Assembly: GCA_012728025.1 (NCBI GenBank)
Contig: JAAYFX010000338.1
Span: 1 to 7,035, forward strand
DNA length: 7,035 bases
Direction: 5' to 3'
Source: Clostridiales bacterium
GTDB lineage: Bacteria; Bacillota; Clostridia; Oscillospirales; Oscillospiraceae
Shown here: one piece after another, positions 1 to 5,653 of the stretch
Position numbering within the stretch: position 1 is the first letter of the stretch
Layout: each line of letters opens with the position of its first letter
Made by a program: the position numbers and the translations under genes
The notes under the pieces: generated by a model
Database searches by the model: none
What the model was told of the DNA's origin: nothing
What the model saw: only the letters and a program-made list of their open reading frames with translations

Positions 1-9
1 AAAAAAAGC

Positions 10-51
10 AACAGCCGGATAGGGAGCGAGAAACCCTGTCCGGCTGTTTTT
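10..51. terminator. Strong bidirectional rho-independent terminator
   Basis: A near-perfect 15-bp stem pairs 10-24 with 34-48. It has one G-U type mismatch (T20 against G38) and a 9-base loop at 25-33. On the plus strand the stem runs into five T's (47-51). On the minus strand it is followed by seven T's, the complement of A1-A7. It lies about 25 bases past the stop codon of the minus-strand oxidoreductase gene, so it should end that transcript. It could also stop convergent transcription entering from the left. The stem and both T tracts are seen directly; termination is inferred. Confidence 0.9.
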
Positions 52-76
52 ATGTCAATTATCGGTTTCAAAACAG

Positions 77-2749
77 CTAGCGGGTTTTTCCCCGCACGGC
101 GTTTACGGCAATTTTGCCAAGCCGCTTGACCACGTTGGGCCCCATGTGCAGGGGCAGCTTTTCATAGGTGGTGGCATAGGCATTGTACTTGCGCACCAAG
201 GAAATCGCATCAAAACTGCACTTGGATACGCACATACCGCAGCCCACACACATGGAGGGGTCAAGCTGGACAGCGCCGCAGCCAAGACAGCGGGCAGTCT
301 CCTGCTTGAGCTGCTCCTCTGTGAAGGTCAGGCGGTTGTCGGCAAAGGCCGGTGCGTCCTTCCGTTTCGCAGGTCTTTGCCTAGGGCTGTTGTCAAAGCC
401 CGCCGCAAGGGCGGAGCAATCTAGGCTGTCCTTATCCAGAGAGCGGTATTCCCGACGATCACGGCCAAGGGTCAGGCTTTGGCCCTCCCAGACAAAGCGG
501 TGCATGGAGATTGCGCCTTGCTTTCCGGCAGCGATGGCGTCTATGGCAAAGCTCGGACCTGTGAACACGTCTCCGCCGACAAAGACATCGGGTGTCTGGG
601 TCTGATAGGTAAAGCCGTCGGCAACGGCGGTGCCGTTAGGCCTTGTAAGAACCTTGCTGCCATCCAGAAGGCCACCCCAGCTGATGGATTGGCCCACAGA
701 AATGAGCACATGGTCCGCTGGTACGATAATGGTGGCGTTTTCGTCATATTCCGGCGCAAACTTTCCGGCTGTGTCAAAGACGGAGAGGCACTTTCTGAAT
801 TCCACGCCGGTGACCTTGCCGTTTTCCGTGAGGATTCGTTTGGGGCCCCAGCCGTGGTTCATACCGATACCCTCCTCGGCGGCCTCCTCAATCTCCTCGG
901 GCAGGGCGGGCATTTCCGTCTCCGCCTCTAGGCAGTAGAGGGAGACTTCGCTACCCGTCTGACGGCTTGCCGCCCGAGCCACATCAATGGCCACATTTCC
1001 ACCGCCGATGACCAGCACCTTGCCAGAGAGGGGGAGGTCCTTGCCCAAATTCAGCTCCCGCAGAAAGTCAACGCCTGCCATGACACCTTGGGCGTCCTCG
1101 CCCTCAATGCCGAGCCTTCTGCCCGACTGGGCGCCGATGGCAAGGTAAATGGCCTGAAAGCCCTCACTGCGCAGGTCGTTGAGGCTCAAGTCTTTTCCCA
1201 CCTCAACACCAGTCTTGAAGCTTACGCCCAGCTCCCGCAGAACCTCAATCTCGGCCTCCACCACATTCTTTTCTAGGCGGAAGGAGGGGATGCCAAGGGT
1301 CAGCATACCGCCGAGCTTTTCCTGCTTTTCAAAGACCGTGACCTTGTAGCCGTCCAGCGCCAAAAAGTAGGCACAGGAGAGGCCGGCGGGACCGGCTCCC
1401 ACAACGGCCATCTTCTTGCCGTAGTCATAGCGCTTTTCCGGAACAAAGCGGTTTTCTGCCTGCAACTCCCAATCCGCAATGAATTTTTTAATCTCATCAA
1501 TGGCGATGGGTGCGTCCAGCATACCGCGGGTGCATTCCGTCTCGCAGGCGTGGGGGCAGATTCTGCCGCAGACGGCAGGGAAGGGGTTTTCCTTTTTAAT
1601 CAGCTTCAGGGCCTCAGAATATCTGCCTTGGGCCGCCAGCTGGATGTAGCCCTGAACGGCAATGTGCGCTGGGCAAGCGGTTTTGCAGGGGGCCGTGCCG
1701 TCCTCTGTGACGTTTTTCCGGTTCTCCCGATAGTCCACGTCCCAGTCTTTTTTCCAAAGTATTTTTTCGTGGGCGGTGAGAGTGGGCTTTGCCGTCAGGG
1801 GCTTTTCGCCGCAGAGCTTCTGGCCCAGCTTCAGGGCGTTTGTGGGACAGTTTTCCACGCACTGGCCGCAGGCCACGCAGTTTTCCGTGTTGACCTCAGA
1901 AATATAATTGGAGCGAATCATGTCCGGAGATTTGAACATGATGCCGTTGCGCATGGAATAGCAGCCGCAGGCGCAGCAGTTGCAAATGGCGTGGGTAACC
2001 CCTGCGTCAATGTTGGGAATTGAATGCATCAGGCCATTGTCCTCGGCCTTCCGCAGAATCCTCAGGGCCTCCTCGTGGCTAATCTCTCTGGCTCTGCCGG
2101 TGCGGATGTAATACTCTGCGCCGCTGTCCAGCTGGATGCACATATCCTGCTCCAAATGGCCACAGCCCTCGCCCAGAAGCCTTCTGGAACGGCGGCAAGT
2201 GCAGTCGGCAACGGCAATGAGCTTCGCCTTGGAGAGGATAGTCTCCACCTCCTCAAAGCTCGCCTTGCGGCTGTCACCGTCAATGGCCCGCTGAATTGGA
2301 ATCACCCGCATGGGCCCCTTGCCCACAGGCATCATGGGGGCCAGCATTGCGCCACGCAGGCGGGCATATTCCTCAAAGGCCTTGGGGATGGCGGGGAACT
2401 TTTCACAAAGCTCCTTGTTTTCCACAGTCTTTTCCATGACACCGGGGACAAAGACCGTCAGCTCAAAGACATCCTCGCCGTTTTCCTCGTGGAAGATGCA
2501 GGCGCCCACATGGGCTAACTCTCGGGCAAGGCGCTCAGTCTCCTTTACAGGTTTTTTGCACCTTTTTGCGATTTGGGCAATAGTCTGGGGGCGACGCAGC
2601 TCCATTGCCAGCCCCACCTCCGCCATTTCGTCTGTAACAATACAATCCAAAACGTAGTATTCCGGTGCATTTTCATCAATTTTAATCATCAGAGCCGTTG
2701 GCCCGCTGATTTTTTTCGCAAGCTTAATTATCTTTAATCTGGCTGCCAT
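77..2749 (-). CDS. Multidomain Fe-S/FAD NAD(P)H oxidoreductase (GltD/PreT-like core with N- and C-terminal ferredoxin domains)
   Basis: This 890-residue cytoplasmic redox protein probably moves electrons between NAD(P)H, FAD and iron-sulfur clusters; its substrate or partner is unknown. Residues ~1-115 look like a winged helix. Residues ~175-265 carry unusual cysteines (C183, C185, C196, C204, then C256, C258, C259, C261, C263). A ferredoxin motif CVACGQCVENCP lies at 291-302. The GltD/dihydropyrimidine-dehydrogenase-type Fe-S domain follows (C355, C359, C394, C398, C402, C406). Next come the FAD fold GAGPAGLSCA (451-460), the NAD(P)H fold IGGGNVAID (581-589) and the second FAD motif GGDVFTGPSFAIDAIAAGKQG (725-745, core GGD and GPSFAIDAIAAGK). 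The C-terminal ferredoxin cysteines are C821, C824, C834, C837, C840 and C844. No signal peptide or membrane segment is seen. The start is supported by GGAGGT at 2755-2760, five bases before ATG. It diverges from a lysR gene that probably controls it. The family assignment is firm; the reaction is not. Confidence 0.9.
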   Translation of the reverse strand: MAARLKIIKLAKKISGPTALMIKIDENAPEYYVLDCIVTDEMAEVGLAMELRRPQTIAQIAKRCKKPVKETERLARELAHVGACIFHEENGEDVFELTVFVPGVMEKTVENKELCEKFPAIPKAFEEYARLRGAMLAPMMPVGKGPMRVIPIQRAIDGDSRKASFEEVETILSKAKLIAVADCTCRRSRRLLGEGCGHLEQDMCIQLDSGAEYYIRTGRAREISHEEALRILRKAEDNGLMHSIPNIDAGVTHAICNCCACGCYSMRNGIMFKSPDMIRSNYISEVNTENCVACGQCVENCPTNALKLGQKLCGEKPLTAKPTLTAHEKILWKKDWDVDYRENRKNVTEDGTAPCKTACPAHIAVQGYIQLAAQGRYSEALKLIKKENPFPAVCGRICPHACETECTRGMLDAPIAIDEIKKFIADWELQAENRFVPEKRYDYGKKMAVVGAGPAGLSCAYFLALDGYKVTVFEKQEKLGGMLTLGIPSFRLEKNVVEAEIEVLRELGVSFKTGVEVGKDLSLNDLRSEGFQAIYLAIGAQSGRRLGIEGEDAQGVMAGVDFLRELNLGKDLPLSGKVLVIGGGNVAIDVARAASRQTGSEVSLYCLEAETEMPALPEEIEEAAEEGIGMNHGWGPKRILTENGKVTGVEFRKCLSVFDTAGKFAPEYDENATIIVPADHVLISVGQSISWGGLLDGSKVLTRPNGTAVADGFTYQTQTPDVFVGGDVFTGPSFAIDAIAAGKQGAISMHRFVWEGQSLTLGRDRREYRSLDKDSLDCSALAAGFDNSPRQRPAKRKDAPAFADNRLTFTEEQLKQETARCLGCGAVQLDPSMCVGCGMCVSKCSFDAISLVRKYNAYATTYEKLPLHMGPNVVKRLGKIAVNAVRGKTR

Positions 2750-2754
2750 AGTGT

Positions 2755-2760
2755 ACCTCC
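2755..2760 (-). promoter_or_regulatory. Ribosome binding site of the oxidoreductase gene
   Basis: GGAGGT reads on the minus strand five bases upstream of the ATG at 2749, fixing this start codon. Confidence 0.85.
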
Positions 2761-2784
2761 CGCTGCTCTCCTCAAATTGTCAAA

Positions 2785-2840
2785 ATAATAACTTAAATGG
2801 GAATAAAAAAGACGGAACCAACCCATTTATCCCATTTAAG
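2785..2840 (-). promoter_or_regulatory. Probable oxidoreductase promoter region with an 11-bp inverted repeat (candidate LysR site)
   Basis: An inverted repeat CTTAAATGGGA (2792-2802) / TCCCATTTAAG (2830-2840) is separated by 27 bases. An extra direct copy of CCCATTTA lies at 2822-2829. On the minus strand the left arm ends two bases before TATTAT (2790-2785), a five-of-six match to the -10 box. Nothing at the right distance upstream matches a -35 box. A promoter with a good -10, a poor -35 and a dyad over the -35 region is typical of activator-dependent control. The divergent LysR protein is the obvious candidate. The repeats are seen; promoter use and binding are inferred. Confidence 0.5.
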
Positions 2841-2883
2841 CTCAGTTTAGCAAGATTTTCTCTGGGCGTAAAGCAACTTATCC

Positions 2884-2912
2884 TGTACATCTACAACAGG
2901 CTGTTGTAGAAT
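2884..2912 (+). promoter_or_regulatory. lysR promoter with an embedded perfect palindrome (probable operator)
   Basis: TGTACA (2884-2889, four of six to the -35 consensus), a 17-base spacer and TAGAAT (2907-2912, five of six) form a good sigma-A-type promoter, with a start expected near 2919. The spacer and the first part of the -10 box are occupied by the palindrome TCTACAACAG-G-CTGTTGTAGA (2890-2910). This is framed by shorter complementary arms CTTAT (2877-2881) and ATAAG (2911-2915). A protein bound there would block polymerase, which fits autorepression of lysR. The palindrome does not fit the usual LysR T-N11-A spacing, so another repressor is possible. Confidence 0.6.
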
Positions 2913-2943
2913 AAGGGGAGAACCTGAGAAGGCGGTGCTTCAT

Positions 2944-3855
2944 ATGCATATGAAATATGTTACGTCCTTTTTAACCCTCTATGAGGAACAGAACATCTCC
3001 AAGGCCAGCGCAAAGCTCTATATCACCCAACAGGGCTTAAGCCGTCAGCTTCAGGCTCTGGAGCACGAGCTGGGCGTCCTCCTCTTTGAGCGCTCCAAGC
3101 AGGGGCTTGCGCCCACGGCAATCTGCACGTCCCTCTATCCGGTTCTGCAGCGAATGCACGGGGAGTATGAGCGGGCGATGGGGATTTTGGAGGAGCACCG
3201 TAAAAGAGCGGGGGCTTCCATTACCATTGCCTTTGCCCAAGGAATTTCCAACAGTGGCAGTCCGGAGTTTCTTTTTGACTACCAGAAAATGCATCCAGAG
3301 GTTGGCATCGAAATCATCGAAAACACCCAGCCCATCTGCATTCAAAAGCTTCTGAATCGGGAGGTTAATCTAGCCTTTCTCGTAAACCCCATTGACAAGA
3401 GCCTACTGCAGGCCGTTCCCCTGTCTCAGGGTGATATGTATGCCGCCATGCACAAGAGTCACCCCTTAGCGCTGGGAAAAGCGCCCATTGACTTTGCCCT
3501 GCTGGACGGGGAAAATATCATCACTGGCTCCACGGAAAATGCCCTGCGGGGTATGTTTGATTATTTTTGCCGACTGACCAATATCCGTCCCCATGTGATT
3601 GTATCCTCCAATTACAGTCTGGATTATGTGAACGCCATGACGGAAAACACAGGGATTGCCACTGTGACCTCTACCATGGCGCTACGAATTACAAACCCCG
3701 ACATCCGCATTCACAGGTTGCTCACGCCGGAGTCTGGCTGCCTCTATTGCTGCACCCCGAAAAACGCCGACCCCGACCGAGAGGTCTCCGCCCTGCTGGC
3801 CTTTATCCGCCGGCATTTTGAGCAGGAGCCGATATTAAAGCTGGAGGGGCTGTAA
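2944..3855 (+). CDS. LysR-type transcriptional regulator
   Basis: The protein is about 303 residues, the usual LysR length. The first ~60 residues form the winged helix-turn-helix: MKYVTSFLTLYEEQNISKAS, then a recognition helix ending ITQQGLSRQLQALE and the wing around GVLLFERSKQGL. A linker helix follows, then a periplasmic-binding-protein-like effector domain from about residue 90 to the end (starting near SITIAF). Three in-frame starts exist: GTG 2935, ATG 2944 and ATG 2950. The purine-rich AAGGCGG at 2929-2935 sits about 8 bases before ATG 2944 and would overlap GTG 2935, so 2944 (or 2950) is preferred. The gene diverges from the Fe-S/FAD oxidoreductase gene, and the shared intergenic dyads suggest it regulates that gene and itself. 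Its inducer cannot be told from the sequence. Confidence 0.9.
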   Translation: MHMKYVTSFLTLYEEQNISKASAKLYITQQGLSRQLQALEHELGVLLFERSKQGLAPTAICTSLYPVLQRMHGEYERAMGILEEHRKRAGASITIAFAQGISNSGSPEFLFDYQKMHPEVGIEIIENTQPICIQKLLNREVNLAFLVNPIDKSLLQAVPLSQGDMYAAMHKSHPLALGKAPIDFALLDGENIITGSTENALRGMFDYFCRLTNIRPHVIVSSNYSLDYVNAMTENTGIATVTSTMALRITNPDIRIHRLLTPESGCLYCCTPKNADPDREVSALLAFIRRHFEQEPILKLEGL

Positions 3856-4190
3856 ACCCCGAGATTTTCTGCTATGCCCTATAATTTTGTGGCTTCTGAT
3901 TGTTTTGAAGCCAATATTCACCTGCCTTTTTGCTGCATTCATTTTTGTGATTTCTTGCAATGTAGATATATTTTGCTTTCCTTCTATATCATCTATACCT
4001 TGAGAATTACTGCCCTTTACCAATTCATCTGTTGAAATAGAAAACAACTCGTTTAACATGAATATCAGAAACCATAACACATGGATGGCAGACGATGCCT
4101 TTTCTGCTGCGCTTGCCCAGACCTTGGATGAATTCATGGGTATCGCTCTGATACCAGATGTTTTTAAAACTTTTTTTAATAAAATTATCG
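3856..4190. other. AT-rich spacer after lysR with no supportable large gene
   Basis: This stretch separates lysR from the Cys-rich mini-gene. A small hairpin, TGGCTTC (3890-3896) / GAAGCCA (3907-3913), lies 35 bases past lysR but has no T tract, so it is only a weak terminator candidate. A plus-strand reading frame from ATG 4058 to TGA 4228 (56 codons) and a minus-strand frame across 3835-4299 are both open. Neither has a ribosome binding site, and both run through the hairpin at 4193-4226. The region may be decayed DNA. Confidence 0.5.
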
Positions 4191-4192
4191 TT

Positions 4193-4226
4193 AAACCGCC
4201 CGACATAAAAATGTGTCGGGCGGTTT
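4193..4226. terminator. 13-bp GC-rich hairpin, terminator of the Cys-rich mini-gene
   Basis: A perfect 13-bp stem pairs AAACCGCCCGACA (4193-4205) with TGTCGGGCGGTTT (4214-4226) around an 8-base loop. It begins 15 bases beyond the stop codon of the minus-strand Cys-rich peptide. On the minus strand it is followed by TTTAACGATAATTTT, a broken T tract; on the plus strand only TTT follows. Position and stem strength suit termination of the mini-gene transcript, although the tail is imperfect. Confidence 0.7.
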
Positions 4227-4241
4227 GATGCTTACTGGTAA

Positions 4242-4337
4242 TTAGCAGATGGGCCCGCAGCAATAGAGCCAGCAACGACCATTCCAGACCCAGCCGCACC
4301 GCCAGCGGCGGCAGTAGCAGTTACAGCAGCAACACAT
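4242..4337 (-). CDS. Tiny cysteine/tryptophan-rich peptide, 31 residues, function unknown
   Basis: The frame starts at ATG 4337-4335 and stops at TAA 4244-4242. It encodes 31 residues starting MCCCCNCYCRRWRC and ending CCGPIC. Eleven are cysteine (2-5, 7, 9, 14, 22, 26, 27, 31), four are tryptophan (12, 16, 18, 23) and four are arginine; there is no acidic residue, lysine, signal peptide or membrane segment. A full-strength ribosome binding site, AAGGAGGTG (4352-4344), stands eight bases before ATG. An exact TATAAT lies upstream (4399-4394) and a 13-bp hairpin closes the unit 15 bases after the stop. Such isolated, well-equipped signals argue that it is expressed. It could bind metal, be a precursor of a modified peptide, or be a small spore- or stress-related protein. 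No maturation enzyme lies nearby. I do not recognise the family. The chance alternative is a GC-skewed repeat reading as TGC/TGG codons. Confidence 0.65.
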   Translation of the reverse strand: MCCCCNCYCRRWRCGWVWNGRCWLYCCGPIC

Positions 4338-4371
4338 AAGGTACACCTCCTTCCACTGGGGTATGTACCCT
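4338..4371 (-). promoter_or_regulatory. Ribosome binding site held in the loop of an mRNA stem, upstream of the Cys-rich peptide
   Basis: On the minus strand AGGGTACA (4371-4364) can pair with TGTACCTT (4345-4338): eight pairs, one of them G-U. The 18-base loop between them contains the core AGGAGG (4351-4346), and the start codon follows the stem directly. The same left arm can alternatively pair within the smaller palindrome GGGTA-TG-TACCC (4359-4370). The two structures are mutually exclusive, so a switch of translation is conceivable. Base pairing is seen; function is inferred. Confidence 0.45.
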
Positions 4372-4393
4372 GTGTATAGCACCGCTACATTAC

Positions 4394-4399
4394 ATTATA
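4394..4399 (-). promoter_or_regulatory. -10 box (TATAAT) for the Cys-rich mini-gene
   Basis: An exact TATAAT reads on the minus strand 57 bases upstream of the peptide's start codon. No good -35 box is found 16-19 bases further up, so the promoter may need an activator or a different sigma factor, or may be fortuitous. Confidence 0.45.
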
Positions 4400-4467
4400 T
4401 TCAAGTGAAATTCCTGTAGTTCCTCGTGTCTAGGAGAACCCTGATTTTCATGGATAGTTAGTGCTAA

Positions 4468-4788
4468 CAAGAGGCCATCAGCGAATATCGCTGCTTAATT
4501 GGGCAGTTGGCGAATGTGTCAGAACTGGATAAAATAGATGCCCCTCTCCAAAACGAGTGTGAGCTGATTGAAGGAGCCATCCGAAAGATTATCTCCGAGA
4601 ATGCATGCTCACCTTTTGACCAAGAAGATTACCTGCGGCACTACAACGAGCTGCCCAAACGTTACGATACCGCCAAGAACAAGTTTGAAGAAAACAAAAC
4701 TCTCCGTCAGGAGCGGAAGGTTCGCTTTGAGCAGCTGACCGAGTTCATTGATAAGCTAGAATACAGCGATGTCCTGCTCGCTGAATAT
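4468..4788 (+). pseudogene. C-terminal remnant of a large serine recombinase (TndX/TnpX-like), cut by the IS21 element
   Basis: About 107 open codons match the coiled-coil region near the C-terminus of clostridial large serine recombinases, the integrase/resolvase enzymes of integrative elements such as Tn4451 and Tn5397. The recognisable pattern is a heptad-like stretch with SENACSPFDQEDYLRHYNEL, then RYDTAKNKFEE, then EFIDKLEYSDVLLAEY, which corresponds to the family's usual LLTEFDE. Everything N-terminal is absent: resolvase catalytic domain, recombinase domain and zinc ribbon. An in-frame stop at 4465-4467 closes the frame, and no ribosome binding site precedes the TTG at 4507. At LLAEY the similarity stops exactly where the IS21 terminus (TGTCGGCACG, 4788) begins. 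The frame then continues by chance through the IS end to TAG at 4861-4863. Non-functional. The call rests on remembered family patterns. Confidence 0.75.
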
Positions 4789-4851
4789 GTCGGCACGATT
4801 TTACACTCTGAGGCGGGGAGGCTTTACAGTTTGGGCGGTGACACTTTACAC
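4788..4851. repeat. IS21 terminal region with three TTTACA repeats
   Basis: Starting at TG 4788, the IS end contains TTTACA at 4800-4805, 4823-4828 and 4845-4850, that is 23 and 22 bases apart, roughly two helical turns. IS21-family ends are known to carry multiple subterminal repeats that bind the IstA transposase, so these are probable binding sites. Confidence 0.7.
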
Positions 4852-4885
4852 CTGCGGCGGTAGGGGTTTATAGTACCGCCGCAGG
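4851..4885. terminator. Perfect 12-bp hairpin between the istB stop codon and the IS end
   Basis: CCTGCGGCGGTA (4851-4862) pairs perfectly with TACCGCCGCAGG (4874-4885) around an 11-base loop. It lies 15 bases past the istB stop and abuts the third TTTACA repeat. No T tract follows on either strand, so it may be a weak terminator, a block to read-through into the host gene, or a protein site. Confidence 0.5.
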
Positions 4886-4900
4886 CGATGCTTGAAGCAG

Positions 4901-5653
4901 CTACTTTACCTTTGAAATACCCTTACGTTTGCGCATTGAATCCTCGCCGCCTATGACGAGGCGGTAAGAATCATGAACAATGCGGTCACAGATGGCATCG
5001 GCAAGTGTCGGTTCGCCAATCTTATGATGCCAGCCGCCGACGTCGAATTGTGAACAGAAGATTGTAGAAGCTCTTTTGTAGCGAGCTTCGGTAATCTCAA
5101 GCAAATCTCTAGCTTCGCTGTCCTTGAGCGGATAGAGAAGCCATTCATCAAGAATTAACAGGTTAACCTGCCTGTATGCCTTAAGGGTCTTTCTGTAATT
5201 GCCCTCAGCCCTTGCAATGGAAAGCTCTGCTAGCAGGTCAGGCAATCGGACATACCGAGCCGAATAGAAATTACGCCCGGCAGTCACGCCGATTGCATTT
5301 GCGATATAGGTCTTTCCGCTGCCGGTTGCACCGAGGATGAGGATGTTATGGTGCTCATCAATGAAATTGCAGGTGCTAAGTCGTGTGATAAAAGCCTTGT
5401 CAAGCTTTCGGTCTGCGTGATACTCGATATCCTCCATACAAGCTCCCGGCTCTGGGAATCCGGCATTTTTGAGAATCCGTGTAAGACGGTTATTACGGCG
5501 GGATGTCCATTCAGCATCCACTAGGAGTCCAATCCGTTCTTCGAAAGATAAATCCTTAAAGCTGTCATCTTCAAGTTGATGACGGAAGGCCACCGCCATA
5601 GCGCCAAGCTTCATTTCACTAAGCTTTGAAGCGGTATTGTTATCCAGCATCAT
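4901..5653 (-). CDS. istB: IS21 transposition helper ATPase IstB
   Basis: This 250-residue AAA+ ATPase helps the IstA transposase find and capture target DNA. It has the normal IstB length and appears complete. An N-terminal helical IS21-specific domain covers ~1-95 (AVAFRHQLED, LSFEERIGLLVDAEW). Walker A is GATGSGKT (108-115) and Walker B is LLILDE (165-170). The sensor segment is STIFCSQFD (196-204), and the arginine-rich end of the fold is LADAICDRIVHDSYRLVIGG (217-236), followed by a basic C-terminal tail. The start ATG (5653-5651) overlaps the istA stop in ATGA, so translation is probably coupled; a second ATG follows at once. It lies within a broken IS21 copy but is itself intact, so it may still serve other copies if transcribed. 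Confidence 0.93.
   Translation of the reverse strand: MMLDNNTASKLSEMKLGAMAVAFRHQLEDDSFKDLSFEERIGLLVDAEWTSRRNNRLTRILKNAGFPEPGACMEDIEYHADRKLDKAFITRLSTCNFIDEHHNILILGATGSGKTYIANAIGVTAGRNFYSARYVRLPDLLAELSIARAEGNYRKTLKAYRQVNLLILDEWLLYPLKDSEARDLLEITEARYKRASTIFCSQFDVGGWHHKIGEPTLADAICDRIVHDSYRLVIGGEDSMRKRKGISKVK

Noticed and set aside
479..931. Long plus-strand open frames opposite the oxidoreductase gene (several between 146 and 2657)
   Set aside because: They are antisense shadows of a GC-rich coding gene whose own frame carries unmistakable Fe-S, FAD and NAD(P)H motifs.
2935..2943. GTG 2935 as the lysR start codon
   Set aside because: The only purine-rich site at good spacing (2929-2935) would overlap it, and LysR proteins usually start just before the KYVTSFL-like helix, favouring ATG 2944 or 2950.
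4058..4228. Plus-strand 56-codon frame starting MNIRNHNTWMADDAF
   Set aside because: The composition is plausible, but there is no ribosome binding site and it reads through the hairpin to its stop. It could be a gene fragment but is not supportable alone.
3835..4299. Minus-strand open frame of 154 codons across the lysR 3' end, the spacer, the 13-bp hairpin and the Cys-rich gene
   Set aside because: It overlaps coding lysR sequence and the hairpin, has no ribosome binding site at its ATG, and lies antisense or out of frame to better supported features. A shorter real gene inside it cannot be fully excluded.
4263..4340. Plus-strand alanine/proline-rich reading through the Cys-rich gene
   Set aside because: It has no start codon with a ribosome binding site, whereas the minus strand has a near-ideal one and a closed frame.
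4799..4851. TTTACA repeats as a possible CRISPR-like array
   Set aside because: The repeats are only 6-7 bases, the spacers are not spacer-like, and the position at an IS21 terminus explains them.
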